64,000 nucleotides of DNA from JANXSS01 sp025356535 (GCA_043762325.1 JAYUMU010000175.1:1-64000); one strand, 5' to 3'; shown: positions 19,868 to 28,607, numbered from the stretch's first letter. Numbers and translations are program-made. The notes: generated from the sequence alone by a model not told the origin.

Positions 19868-20317
19868 ATGACAACCATCGACCTGAAAATCCTCGACCGG
19901 CGCCTGCGCGAGCAGATGCCGGCCTATGCCACGCCCGGCAGCGCCGGCCTCGACCTGCGCGCCTGCATCGACGCGCCGCTGACGATCGCCCCCGGCAGCA
20001 CGCACCTGATCCCTGTCGGCATCGCCATTCACATCGGCGACCCCGGCCTGGCGGCGATGATCCTGCCGCGCAGCGGCCTGGGCCACAAGCACGGCATCGT
20101 GCTCGGCAACCTGGTCGGCCTGATCGATTCCGATTACCAGGGCCAGCTGATGGTATCGACCTGGAACCGCGGCAGCGAAGCCTTCGTGCTGCAGCCGATG
20201 GAGCGCCTGGCGCAACTGGTGATCGTGCCGGTGCTGCAGGTCGGCTTCAACGTGGTCGAGGCATTCGGCGCCAGCGAGCGCGGCGACAGCGGCTTCGGCA
20301 GCACGGGGAAACATTGA
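19868..20317 (+). CDS. dut: dUTP diphosphatase
   Basis: 149 residues, the standard trimeric dUTPase. It hydrolyses dUTP to dUMP, which limits uracil in DNA and feeds dTMP synthesis. The conserved motifs occur in order: PGSAGLDLRA, PRSGLGHKHG, GNLVGLIDSDYQG, RLAQLVI and the P-loop-like RGDSGFGSTG at the C-terminus. It starts 15 bases after coaBC, and its stop codon shares one base with the next start (TGATG). Confidence 0.96.
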   Translation: MTTIDLKILDRRLREQMPAYATPGSAGLDLRACIDAPLTIAPGSTHLIPVGIAIHIGDPGLAAMILPRSGLGHKHGIVLGNLVGLIDSDYQGQLMVSTWNRGSEAFVLQPMERLAQLVIVPVLQVGFNVVEAFGASERGDSGFGSTGKH

Positions 20318-21438
20318 TGGCGCCCTTTAGCTTGCCGCCGGCGATGACACGCTTGCCGGCTGTGCGCACCGCCACCGGCGCCACGCTTGCCACCACGCTT
20401 GCCGCCCTGTTGCTGGCCGGTTGCGCCAGCACGCCGCTGCCCTCGATCCTGCCGGGCCGGGCAGCCGAGACACCGGCCTTCGAAACCCCTGCTGCCGTCA
20501 TCGCCAACACGCCCGAGCAGGATGCCCTGAAGGTGCGCGTCGGCCTGCAGGACCGCCTGTACCGCGTCGCCGCGCCGCTGCTGGTCAACAACACCGACCT
20601 GTGCAAGGGCAATGCGCGCAAGCTGCTCGGCTTTACCGCAAAGAACAAGTATTCGTACACCAGTGAATTCACCGATGCGGCCGAGCGCGGTTTCGGCCTC
20701 GGCGAGCGGCTGCACATCATGTCGGTGCTGCCGGGCAGCGGCGCGGCGCAGGCGGGTCTGCGCGCCGGCGACGTGCTGCTCGCAGTCGACGACAAGCCGA
20801 TGCCGCAGGGACCGAATGCAGAACGCCTGGCGGCATCGATCCTGGGGCCGCTGGTCAACGCCCGCGCCAGCGTCAAGCTGTCGTTGCTGCGCAACCAGGC
20901 GCCGCTGGCACCGGTGGTCCCGCTGACGCTGGCCTGCGCCTTCGGCATCGAATTCGGCGATGCGGAAAACATCAATGCCTACACCGATGGCCACCGGGTC
21001 CTGATCACGCGCGGCATGCTCGGTTTCGTCAAGAGCGACACGGAACTGGCCTACGTCATTGCGCGCGAAATGGCGCACAGCGCGCTTGGCCATCCGGCAC
21101 GGCTGCGCATGAGCGCGACCCTGGGCAGCATCATCGACAACCTGATCCGGATCCATCCGGACGCCGACATCATGAGCGGCCTGGCAGGCGTCAAGCCGTT
21201 CCCGCAGGATGTCGATGCGGCGGCCGACACGCTGTCGCTCTACATGCTGGCGCGTGCCGGCTACGACATCGATGGCGCCCAGCGCTTCTGGCAGCGGCTC
21301 GATGCGCAGGTGCCGGCATCGGTATTGAACGGCTACACGGCGATCCATCCGGCGACCGCTTTCCGCATGGCGGTGATGGAAAAGATCGTGCCGGACGTGC
21401 GCACCAAAAAAGCCAGCGGCGCGCGACTGTCGCCCTGA
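20317..21438 (+). CDS. Lipoprotein with PDZ domain and degenerate M48-type peptidase domain
   Basis: 373 residues. The N-terminus has a lipobox (LLLAGC, Cys36), so it is probably membrane-anchored. A PDZ-like segment follows (SVLPGSGAAQAGLRAGDVLLAVDDKPM, about residues 130-165), then an M48-like region: TDGHRVLITRGMLGFVKSDTELAYVIAREMAH, and later LYMLARAGYDIDGAQRFW. M48 enzymes bind zinc through HExxH and a Glu in ExxAD. Here the first motif reads R250-E-M-A-H254 and the second reads D300-A-A-A-D304, so one ligand is lost and another changed. The ATG at 20317 overlaps the dut stop by one base; an in-frame TTG sits three bases earlier. Possible role as a non-catalytic envelope chaperone or adaptor is inference. 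Confidence 0.75.
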   Translation: MAPFSLPPAMTRLPAVRTATGATLATTLAALLLAGCASTPLPSILPGRAAETPAFETPAAVIANTPEQDALKVRVGLQDRLYRVAAPLLVNNTDLCKGNARKLLGFTAKNKYSYTSEFTDAAERGFGLGERLHIMSVLPGSGAAQAGLRAGDVLLAVDDKPMPQGPNAERLAASILGPLVNARASVKLSLLRNQAPLAPVVPLTLACAFGIEFGDAENINAYTDGHRVLITRGMLGFVKSDTELAYVIAREMAHSALGHPARLRMSATLGSIIDNLIRIHPDADIMSGLAGVKPFPQDVDAAADTLSLYMLARAGYDIDGAQRFWQRLDAQVPASVLNGYTAIHPATAFRMAVMEKIVPDVRTKKASGARLSP

Positions 21439-21450
21439 GCCCGGCGGGCG

Positions 21451-21480
21451 GGCGCAGCGTGCCGGACGGCCCGCTGCGCC
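21451..21480. terminator. GC-rich hairpin after the M48-like gene, possible terminator
   Basis: GGCGCAGCG (21451-21459) pairs perfectly with CGCTGCGCC (21472-21480) across a 12-base loop, beginning 13 bases after the stop codon. There is no T-tract, so it may act in RNA stability rather than as an intrinsic terminator. Confidence 0.45.
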
Positions 21481-21592
21481 GTGTTCGACAGGCGCAGCGA
21501 GCGTTTCGGACTTGTGCCGGTAGCACACGCCTACGTTGGTACGCAGAGCACCGCAGGCGCAAAGCCGGAGCGCGCAGCAGCCTGTCAGACAC
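21481..21592. repeat. 112-bp imperfect palindromic element
   Basis: The ends GTGTTCGACAGGC (21481-21493) and GCCTGTCAGACAC (21580-21592) are inverted copies matching at 11 of 13 positions. Much of the interior is also weakly self-complementary, with a central segment CGCCTACGTTGGTACG. The element fills the gap between the M48-like gene and the convergent cysB-like gene, ending 3 bases from the latter's stop codon (TAG, 21598-21596). It looks like a non-coding intergenic repeat (REP/MITE class), but copy number cannot be seen from one window. Confidence 0.55.
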
Positions 21593-21595
21593 CGC

Positions 21596-22525
21596 CTAGT
21601 CGGCGCCGATATGCGTGACCCGTTCGATCTCGCTGCGCTGCAGTGAAGGCGCGAACTGCAGGATGAAGTCGACGGTGTAGGAGCGCAGATACGCACCGCG
21701 CCGCACTGCCAGCCGCGTCACGTTGGCAGCGAACAGGTGTCCGGCTTCGATCGCCTGCAAGGCATGGGTGCGCTGCCCGCCTTGCGCCATCGAGGCAACG
21801 ATGCCCACGCCCAGGCCGAGCGCCACGTATTGCTGGATCACGTCCGAATCCATTGCGGTGAGGACGATGTCGGGTGTCAGCCCGGCTGCCTGGAAGGCCG
21901 CATCGATATGACTGCGGCCGGTGAAGCCGAGGTCATAGGTGATCAGCGGATAGGCCGCCAGGTCGTTGAGCGTGGGGCGCGCAATGCGGCCCAGCGGATG
22001 GTCTTCCGGCACCGCGATGACGTGCTGCCACTCGTAGCAGGGAAAGGAGATCAGGTCCTCGAACTGGCTCAGGCCCTCCGTTGCGATGCCCACATCGGCC
22101 TTGCCGGACAGGACCCATTCGGCGATGTGTTCCGGCGAACTCTGCTGGAGCGCGATGCGCACTTCGGGAAAGGCCGCACGAAACGCCTGCACCACTTTCG
22201 GCAGCACGTAGCGCGCCTGGGTGTGGGTGGTGGCCACCGTCAGCGTGCCGCTTTTTTTGCCGGCAAATTCCAGGCTGGCCTGCTGCAGGTTTTCCGCTTC
22301 CAGCAGCAAGCGGTCGACGATCAGCAGGATGCCCTTGCCCGGCTCGGTCAGGCCGGTCAGCCGCTTGCCGTTGCGCTCGAAGATTTCCACGCTGAGTTCA
22401 TCTTCGAGTTCGCGGATCTGGCGCGACACGCCTGGCTGCGAGGTAAACAGGACATTGGCGACCTCGGTCAGGTTGTAGCCCCGGCGCGCGGCTTCGCGCA
22501 CCGAGCGCAGCTGCTGGAGGTTCAT
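21596..22525 (-). CDS. cysB: CysB/Cbl-family LysR-type regulator of sulfur assimilation
   Basis: 309 residues. The N-terminal helix-turn-helix is of the CysB type (MNLQQLRSVREAARRGYNLT, then SQPGVSRQIRELEDELGV-like sequence), followed by the inducer-binding domain with VATTHTQARYVLP. CysB and its paralogue Cbl activate sulfate and sulfonate genes when sulfur is limiting; N-acetylserine or APS act as effectors in enterics. The start overlaps the cysA stop by four bases (ATGA), making this the last gene of the cysTWA operon. The regulator is therefore encoded in the transcript it presumably controls. Whether it is closer to CysB or Cbl cannot be settled without a tree. Confidence 0.88.
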   Translation of the reverse strand: MNLQQLRSVREAARRGYNLTEVANVLFTSQPGVSRQIRELEDELSVEIFERNGKRLTGLTEPGKGILLIVDRLLLEAENLQQASLEFAGKKSGTLTVATTHTQARYVLPKVVQAFRAAFPEVRIALQQSSPEHIAEWVLSGKADVGIATEGLSQFEDLISFPCYEWQHVIAVPEDHPLGRIARPTLNDLAAYPLITYDLGFTGRSHIDAAFQAAGLTPDIVLTAMDSDVIQQYVALGLGVGIVASMAQGGQRTHALQAIEAGHLFAANVTRLAVRRGAYLRSYTVDFILQFAPSLQRSEIERVTHIGAD

Positions 22526-23688
22526 GCGTGCTCCTGCAACCGTGCGGCACCGGGGCCCGGCACCGGCCTGCCTGCTCCATGTGCCAGCGGCGCCTCGCTT
22601 GCCGCGGCAGTCGTCGCAGTGCCGCCATCGGCGCCGACGAACACGCGCAAGCGCCGCGGCCGCAGCACCAGCGCATCGCCTTCCTGCAAGGCCAGTTGCG
22701 CGAAGCGCTCGGCCGGTATCACCGCTTCGACCATGCCGCCGTCATCGTCGCGCGCCAGTTCCAGCTGCGCCAGCGGCCCGATCGCATGGGCGCGCCGCAG
22801 CCGCACGGCAATGCCTTCGACACCCGGCGCCGGACGGTCGATCTCGAAATCGTGCGGCCGCACGTAACCGGTGCCGGCCGCATCCTGCGCCTGCGCATGG
22901 TCGGGCGCTTCCAGCAGGATGCCGCCGGCGTCGAGCACGCCTTCATGCACGCGTCCGTGAAACAGGTTGACGTTGCCCAGGAAGCCGTAGACGAACGGCG
23001 AGGCCGGATGCTCATAGACCGCGGCCGGCGCGCCGATCTGCTCGACCCGGCCGTGATGCATCAGCACGATCTGGTCGGCCACTTCGAGCGCCTCTTCCTG
23101 GTCGTGCGTGACGAAGATGCTGGTCACTTTCAGGTCGTCGTGCAGGCGGCGCAGCCAGCGCCGCAACTCCTTGCGCACCTTCGCATCGAGCGCGCCGAAA
23201 GGTTCGTCGAGCAGCAGCACGCGCGGCTCGACGGCCAGCGCGCGCGCCAGCGCAATGCGCTGGCGCTGGCCGCCCGAGAGCTGCGGCGGATAGCGCTGCG
23301 CCAGCCAGTCCAGCTGCACCAGTTCCAGCAGCTGCATGACCTTGATGCGGATGTCGGCGTCGCTGGCGCGCTGGGCGCGCGGCTTGACGCGCAGGCCGAA
23401 GGCGATGTTCTCGAACACTGTCATGTGCTTGAACAGCGCATAGTGCTGGAAGACGAAACCGACCTGGCGCTCGCGCACGTGGCGCGCCGAGGCGTCCTCG
23501 CCATCGAGCAGCACGACGCCGGCGTCCGGACTCTCCAGCCCGGCGATGATGCGCAAAAGCGTGGTCTTGCCGCAGCCTGAAGGCCCGAGCAACGCGGTCA
23601 GCTCACCGGCCGGAAAATTCAGCGACACATCGTTCAATGCGACGAAGTTGCCGAAGCGCTTGTGTATGTTGCGAACTTCGATTGCCAT
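22522..23688 (-). CDS. cysA: Sulfate/thiosulfate ABC transporter ATP-binding protein
   Basis: 388 residues. CysA energises sulfate import through CysT and CysW. The N-terminal ATPase has Walker A GPSGCGKTT, the signature LSGGQRQRIALARALA, Walker B VLLLDEPFGALDAKVR and the H-loop FVTHDQEEALEVAD. The C-terminal third is the TOBE-type regulatory domain, starting near VRPHDFEIDRP. The ATG at 23688 overlaps the cysW stop by one base (TAATG). The in-frame sequence further upstream is the shadow of cysW and is not part of the protein. Confidence 0.95.
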   Translation of the reverse strand: MAIEVRNIHKRFGNFVALNDVSLNFPAGELTALLGPSGCGKTTLLRIIAGLESPDAGVVLLDGEDASARHVRERQVGFVFQHYALFKHMTVFENIAFGLRVKPRAQRASDADIRIKVMQLLELVQLDWLAQRYPPQLSGGQRQRIALARALAVEPRVLLLDEPFGALDAKVRKELRRWLRRLHDDLKVTSIFVTHDQEEALEVADQIVLMHHGRVEQIGAPAAVYEHPASPFVYGFLGNVNLFHGRVHEGVLDAGGILLEAPDHAQAQDAAGTGYVRPHDFEIDRPAPGVEGIAVRLRRAHAIGPLAQLELARDDDGGMVEAVIPAERFAQLALQEGDALVLRPRRLRVFVGADGGTATTAAASEAPLAHGAGRPVPGPGAARLQEHA

Positions 23689-24614
23689 TACGAGATGCTC
23701 CCTGTGACCCGTGGTGTGACGCGAAAGGGTGACGCCGGCGCTGCCTCGCGCTGCAGCGAAGCATCGGTGTCGTGCGTCTCGGCCCGCAGGCGCCATTCGA
23801 TGATCGACTTCACCACCAGCGTTGCCAGCGCCAGCAATGCCAGCAGCGAGGCAACGGCAAAGGCGGCGGTGAAGTTGTATTCGTTGTAAAGAATCTCGAC
23901 CTGCAGCGGCACCGTGTTGGTCTCGCCGCGGATGTGACCCGAGACCACCGAGACCGCGCCGAATTCGCCCATCGCCCGCGCATTGCAGAGGATGACGCCA
24001 TACAGCAGGCCCCACTTGATGTTGGGCGGCGTCACATGCCAGAAGGTCTTCCAGCCGGAGGCGCCCAGCACCAGCGCGGCTTCCTCTTCTTCGCTGCCCT
24101 GCGCCTGCATCAGCGGAATCAGTTCGCGCGCAACGAAGGGAAAGGTGACGAACATGGTGGCCAGCACGATGCCCGGCACGGCAAACAGGATCTTGATGTC
24201 GTGCGCGCGCATCCAGGGCCCGAACCAGCCCTGGGCGCCGAACAGCAGCACGTAGATCAGGCCGGAGATGACCGGCGAGACCGAGAACGGCAGATCGATC
24301 AGGGTCAGCAGCAAGTTCTTGCCGCGAAAGTCGAACTTGGCAATCGTCCAGGCAGCGGCCACGCCGAAGACCAGGTTCAGCGGCACGGCGATTGCGGCAG
24401 TCAGCAGCGTCAGGCGCACGGCGGCTAGCGCATCTTCCTCGACGATGGCCGCGGCATAGACCTGCCAGCCCTTTTTCAGCGCCTCGGCAAAGACGGCCGC
24501 CAGCGGCACGAACAGAAACAGCGTCAGGAAGGCGAGCGCAATTGCCATCATCAGCAGGCGCACCCAGGCCGGCTCCAGCGTTGCGGACGGCGTGCGACGG
24601 CTCAGGGCGCTCAT
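23688..24614 (-). CDS. cysW: Sulfate ABC transporter permease CysW
   Basis: 308 residues with about six membrane segments. It is one of the two sulfate channel subunits in the inner membrane. The EAA-type loop that docks on CysA is visible as EEEAALVLGASGWKTFWHVTPP, and the segment NARAMGEFGAVSVVSGHIRG is diagnostic for CysW. The C-terminal about 35 residues form a charged tail with no family pattern. The start overlaps the cysT stop by four bases (ATGA). Confidence 0.94.
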   Translation of the reverse strand: MSALSRRTPSATLEPAWVRLLMMAIALAFLTLFLFVPLAAVFAEALKKGWQVYAAAIVEEDALAAVRLTLLTAAIAVPLNLVFGVAAAWTIAKFDFRGKNLLLTLIDLPFSVSPVISGLIYVLLFGAQGWFGPWMRAHDIKILFAVPGIVLATMFVTFPFVARELIPLMQAQGSEEEEAALVLGASGWKTFWHVTPPNIKWGLLYGVILCNARAMGEFGAVSVVSGHIRGETNTVPLQVEILYNEYNFTAAFAVASLLALLALATLVVKSIIEWRLRAETHDTDASLQREAAPASPFRVTPRVTGSIS

Positions 24615-25543
24615 TGATTCGTCCCGCGGCCGCGGTTGCGGCTCCAGGCCTGCAACAGGTTAATTGCCAGCAGCAGCAGGAACGACACCGTCAGCATCAC
24701 CACGGCGATGGCGGTGGCGCCGGCATAATCGAACTGCTCCAGCTTGGTGATGATGAACAGCGGCGTGATTTCGGAGACCATCGGCATGTTGCCGGCAATG
24801 AAGATGACCGATCCGTATTCGCCGGTGGCGCGCGCGAACGCCAGCGCGAAGCCGGTCAGCAGCGCCGGCAGGATCGCCGGAAAGACCACCCGCACGAACG
24901 TCTGCAGCCGGCTTGCACCCAGGCTGGCGGCGGCTTCTTCGAGTTCCTTTTCGACGTCGGCCAGCACCGGTTGCACGGTGCGCACCACGAACGGCAGGCC
25001 GATGAAGGTCAGCGCCACGATCACGCCGAGGGGCGTGAAGGCGACCTTGATGCCGAGCGGCTCCAGGTAGCGCCCCAGCCAGCCGTACGACGAATACAGC
25101 GCCGTCAGGGCGATGCCGGCCACCGCCGTCGGCAGGGCGAACGGCAGGTCGACCAGGGCATCGATGACCTTCTTGCCGGGAAAACGGTAGCGCACCAGCA
25201 CCCAGGCGACCACGCCGCCGAAGACCACGTTCAGCGCCGCGCCGATCAGCGCCGCGCCGAAGGTCAGGCGATAGGACGCCATCACCCGGTCCGAGGTCAC
25301 GGCGGCGACGAACGCCTCCCAGTTCATCGTGAAGGTCTTGAGGAATACCGCCGACAGGGGGATCAGGACGATCAGGCTGAGGTAGAAGACCGTGAAGCCC
25401 GGCGACAGGCCGAAGCCGGGCATGACCCGCGACGGCCGGCCCGGCGGCACCGATGTGCCGGCACCGGCGTCAGGCAGACGCATGCGACGCGGCGCCGGCG
25501 CCGGCGCATCGGACGGCGTGGTCGTAAAGGATGCTGCAGCCAT
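24611..25543 (-). CDS. cysT: Sulfate ABC transporter permease CysT
   Basis: 310 residues with six membrane segments after an Ala/Pro-rich cytoplasmic N-terminus of about 45 residues. It pairs with CysW in the sulfate permease. The motif LEEAAASLGASRLQTFVRVVFP is the ATPase-docking loop, and ARATGEYGSVIFIAGN is typical of CysT. It is the first gene of the tightly overlapped cysT-cysW-cysA-cysB run. A 167-base gap separates it from ssuB, so it may have its own promoter. Just upstream (about 25600-25620) is the AT-rich near-palindrome TTATAAAGCGAACGAATTTA, a possible CysB-type target, not proven. Confidence 0.93.
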   Translation of the reverse strand: MAAASFTTTPSDAPAPAPRRMRLPDAGAGTSVPPGRPSRVMPGFGLSPGFTVFYLSLIVLIPLSAVFLKTFTMNWEAFVAAVTSDRVMASYRLTFGAALIGAALNVVFGGVVAWVLVRYRFPGKKVIDALVDLPFALPTAVAGIALTALYSSYGWLGRYLEPLGIKVAFTPLGVIVALTFIGLPFVVRTVQPVLADVEKELEEAAASLGASRLQTFVRVVFPAILPALLTGFALAFARATGEYGSVIFIAGNMPMVSEITPLFIITKLEQFDYAGATAIAVVMLTVSFLLLLAINLLQAWSRNRGRGTNQ

Positions 25544-25710
25544 TTGCGCTCTCGTTATTACTAAACTGGCTAAGAAAACGCAATGGTTGCATCATGCGGT
25601 TATAAAGCGAACGAATTTATTTGCATGTCGATAGAAGCCCAATGCATAAGCGCACCCGCCGGCGGGAGGCGCGACCACCGTGCGGCTTTCCGGCTTTCCT
25701 GCTTTCCAGC

Positions 25711-26511
25711 TCAGTGGCGCAGCAGGTGCGACAGCAATTGCTCCTCGATCGACGCAAAGCCGGGGTCGCTGCGCCGGCGCGGGCGCGGCAGGTCCACCCG
25801 CAGGTCGAGGGCGATGCGGCCGTCTTCGATCAGCAGCACGCGGTCGGCCAGCACCACCGCTTCCTGCACGTCGTGGGTGACCAGGAATGCGGTGAAGCCG
25901 CGCGCCTGCCAGACCGATTCGAGCAGCTGCTGCATCTCGATGCGGGTGAGCGCATCGAGCGCGCCGAGCGGCTCGTCGAGCAGCAGCAGCGACGGTTCAT
26001 GCACCAGGGCGCGTGCCAGCGCCACCCGCTGACGCTGGCCGCCCGACAGCCGCGCGGGCCACTCGTGCGCACGCTCGCCCAGGCCCACCTGTTGCAGCAC
26101 CGTGGCCGGCGCGGCGGCATTGCGCGGCAGGCCGAGGCCGACATTCTGCTGCACCGACTTCCACGGCAGCAGGCGCGCTTCCTGGAACATGATGCGGGTC
26201 TCGACGACAGCGTCGCCGGCAATTTCCACCCGGCCGGTGTCGGGCGACTCCAGTGCCGCGATCAGGCGCAGCAAGGTGCTCTTGCCGCAGCCGCTGCGCC
26301 CGACCACGGCGACGAATTCGCCCGGCGCGATCTGCAGGTCGAGGTTTTCCAGCACGCCGCGCGCGCCATAGAATTTCGACAGCGAATGGATGCGTACTGC
26401 GGCGCCGCGCATCGGCTGCAATGGCTGCATCGGCTGCATCGGTTGCAACGGCTGCAACGGCAGCTTGCCGGCGGCGCGCAACCGTTCGTGTTCGGCGCGA
26501 TTGGTTTGCAT
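25711..26511 (-). CDS. ssuB: Aliphatic sulfonate ABC transporter ATP-binding protein
   Basis: 266 residues. SsuB drives alkanesulfonate uptake with SsuA and SsuC. ATPase motifs: Walker A GRSGCGKST, Q-loop in IMFQEARLLPW, signature LSGGQRQRVALARALV, Walker B LLLLDEPLGALDALTR and FLVTHDVQEAV. IMFQEARLLPW is characteristic of the SsuB/TauB group. The ATG at 26511 has AAGGAGA at good spacing. The N-terminus (about residues 16-33) is a string of Gln-Pro-Leu/Met units from a 9-bp DNA repeat and is not conserved in the family. It follows ssuC by about 70 bases. Confidence 0.92.
   Translation of the reverse strand: MQTNRAEHERLRAAGKLPLQPLQPMQPMQPLQPMRGAAVRIHSLSKFYGARGVLENLDLQIAPGEFVAVVGRSGCGKSTLLRLIAALESPDTGRVEIAGDAVVETRIMFQEARLLPWKSVQQNVGLGLPRNAAAPATVLQQVGLGERAHEWPARLSGGQRQRVALARALVHEPSLLLLDEPLGALDALTRIEMQQLLESVWQARGFTAFLVTHDVQEAVVLADRVLLIEDGRIALDLRVDLPRPRRRSDPGFASIEEQLLSHLLRH
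26411..26464. repeat. Six 9-bp tandem units in the 5' part of ssuB
   Basis: Six 9-base units of the pattern A-W-C/T-GG-C/T-TGC (for example ATCGGCTGC) run in frame and encode repeated Gln-Pro-Leu/Met tripeptides near the SsuB N-terminus. Units are imperfect, so slippage would change the length by whole codons without a frameshift. Confidence 0.8.
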
Positions 26512-26580
26512 GGTTTTCTCCTTGAGATGACTGGTTATCGAAGCGGTGCGTAGCGCGTGCATGCCATTACGAAATTTTCT

Positions 26581-27414
26581 CTAGCGCGCATAACCGGCAT
26601 GCCACGGCAGCAGGCGCCGCTCCATCGCACCGGCCAGCAGGTCGGCCAGCTTGCCCAGCATCGCGTAGAGCAGGATGCCGATCAGGACCACGTCGGTCTG
26701 CAGGAATTCGCGTGCATTCATGGTCATGTAGCCGATGCCCGACTGCGCCGAAATGGTTTCGGCCACGATCAGCAGCACCCACACCAGGCCGAGCGAAAAG
26801 CGGACGCCCACCAGAATCGACGGCAGCGCCGACGGCAACACCACGTCGCGATACAGGGCGAAACCGGACAGGCCGTAGCTGCGCGCCATCTCGACCAGGG
26901 CCGGGTCGACCGTGCGAACGCCGTGGAAGGTATTGAGGTAGACCGGAAAGAAGACGCCGATCGAGACCAGGAACAGCTTGGACGACTCCTCGATGCCGAA
27001 CCACAGGATCACCAGCGGAATCATGGCCAGCGCCGGTATGTTGCGCAGCATCTGCAGGCTGGTGTCGAGCAGGGTTTCGGCGCTGCGAAAGGTGCCGGTC
27101 AACAGGCCCAGCGCCAGGCCGAGGCCGCCGCCGATGGCAAAGCTGGCGCTGGCGCGCCACAGGCTCACCTTCAGGTGCGTCCACAGTTCGCCGGAGAGCG
27201 CCAGCGTGGCGAAGGCTTTTGCCACCGCCCACGGTTCGGGCAGGATGCGGCTCGACAGCACGCCGGTGCGGGCGGCGATCTGCCATGCGCTCAGCAGCAG
27301 CAGCGGCACCAGCCAGGGCAACAACGGTTGCGCCCAGCGCCGCAGGCGCGCTGCTGCAGGCTGCAGCGCCAGCGCCGCGCCGCCCGACCGCTGCGCGAGG
27401 GCGCGGGCCGTCAT
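26581..27414 (-). CDS. ssuC: Aliphatic sulfonate ABC transporter permease
   Basis: 277 residues with about six membrane segments, the inner-membrane channel for alkanesulfonates. Family sequence is clear: WQIAARTGVLSSRILPEPWAV, SLQMLRNIPALAMIPLVILWFGI, and the docking loop VEMARSYGLSGFALYRDVVLPSALPSIL. The ATG at 27414 overlaps the ssuD stop by four bases (ATGA). A longer in-frame reading to 27711 is the shadow of ssuD. Confidence 0.94.
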   Translation of the reverse strand: MTARALAQRSGGAALALQPAAARLRRWAQPLLPWLVPLLLLSAWQIAARTGVLSSRILPEPWAVAKAFATLALSGELWTHLKVSLWRASASFAIGGGLGLALGLLTGTFRSAETLLDTSLQMLRNIPALAMIPLVILWFGIEESSKLFLVSIGVFFPVYLNTFHGVRTVDPALVEMARSYGLSGFALYRDVVLPSALPSILVGVRFSLGLVWVLLIVAETISAQSGIGYMTMNAREFLQTDVVLIGILLYAMLGKLADLLAGAMERRLLPWHAGYAR

Positions 27415-28595
27415 CGCTGCTGCGCCGACGCCGACGCCGACGCCTTCGGATACAGGCCACTGGCCATGATCTCGCCGAACGGGCCGGCGAGGCTTTGCTG
27501 CGCATCGTTTGCCGCGCCTGGCCTGGTCTTGCCCAGCAGCGGAAAGACCAGTTCGGCGAAGCGGTAGGATTCTTCCAGGTGCGGATAGCCGGAGAGGATG
27601 AAGGTGTCGATGCCCAGCGCGGCATATTCCTGCATCCGCTCGGCCACGGTTGCCGCATCGCCCACCAGGGCGGTGCCGGCGCCGCCCCGCACCAGGCCGA
27701 CGCCGGCCCACAGGTTGGGCGCGACTTCGAGCCGGTCGCGCCGGCCGCCGTGCAGCGCGGCCATGCGCTGCTGTCCGACCGAATCCATCCTGGCGAACGC
27801 ACCCTGGGCGCGGGCGATGGTGGCGTCGTCGAGATGGCTGATCAGTTCATCGGCCGCCTGCCAGGCAGCGGCGTTGGTGTCGCGCACGATCACATGCAGG
27901 CGGATGCCGAAGCGCACGGTGCGCGCCAGCAGCGCGGCGCGGGCGCGCACGTCGGCCAGCTTGGCAGCGACCGCCTCGGGCGGCTCGCCCCAGGTCAGGT
28001 AGACATCGACCTGCTCGGCGGCGAGCGCATGGGCCGGCTCCGACGAGCCGCCGAAGTACAGCGTCGGATAGGGTTTCTGCACCGGCGGATAGAGGGTCTT
28101 CGCGCCGCGCACCTTGATGAACTCGCCGTCGAAATTGAAACCGGCGCCGCCGCCCTCGCCGGCCAGCGCCGCGCGCCAGACGCGCAGGAATTCATCGGTG
28201 ATGCGGTAACGCGCGGCATGGTCGGCGAACAGGCCGTCGGCTTCCAGTTCGCCGGGGTCGCCGCCGGTGACGATGTTGATCAGCAGGCGGCCCTGCGACA
28301 GCCGGTCGAAGGTTGCCGCCATGCGCGCGGCCAGCCCGGGCGAGGACAGGCCGGGGCGCAAGGCGACCAAAAACTTCAGGCGCTGGGTCGCGCCGATCAG
28401 CGACGAGGCCACCACCCAGGCATCCTCGCAGGAGCGCCCGGTGGGCAGCAGCACGCCGTCGTAGCCGAGGGTGTCGGCGGCCACCGCAATCTGCTTCAGG
28501 TAGGCGTGATCGACCGCGCGCGCGCCCTGCGTGGTGCCGAGGTAGCGACTGTCGCCATGGGTCGGCAAAAACCAGAAAACATTCAGGTCGGACAT
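27411..28595 (-). CDS. ssuD: FMNH2-dependent alkanesulfonate monooxygenase
   Basis: 394 residues. SsuD cleaves the C-S bond of alkanesulfonates, giving sulfite and an aldehyde, with FMNH2 supplied by SsuE. It is a luciferase-like TIM barrel: NVFWFLPTHGDSRYLG at the start, then GYDGVLLPTGRSCEDAW, RLLINIVTGGDPGEL, and LYFGGSSEPAH in the middle. The C-terminus ends in an Ala/Ser run from short repeats, outside the conserved fold. The start is 12 bases after the ssuA stop. Confidence 0.96.
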   Translation of the reverse strand: MSDLNVFWFLPTHGDSRYLGTTQGARAVDHAYLKQIAVAADTLGYDGVLLPTGRSCEDAWVVASSLIGATQRLKFLVALRPGLSSPGLAARMAATFDRLSQGRLLINIVTGGDPGELEADGLFADHAARYRITDEFLRVWRAALAGEGGGAGFNFDGEFIKVRGAKTLYPPVQKPYPTLYFGGSSEPAHALAAEQVDVYLTWGEPPEAVAAKLADVRARAALLARTVRFGIRLHVIVRDTNAAAWQAADELISHLDDATIARAQGAFARMDSVGQQRMAALHGGRRDRLEVAPNLWAGVGLVRGGAGTALVGDAATVAERMQEYAALGIDTFILSGYPHLEESYRFAELVFPLLGKTRPGAANDAQQSLAGPFGEIMASGLYPKASASASAQQR

Positions 28596-28607
28596 GATGA
28601 CTCCTTG

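Noticed and set aside
26411..26464. Repeat array considered as a CRISPR
   Set aside because: Units are 9 bp, contiguous, in frame with ssuB and have no spacers; no cas genes are present anywhere in the window.
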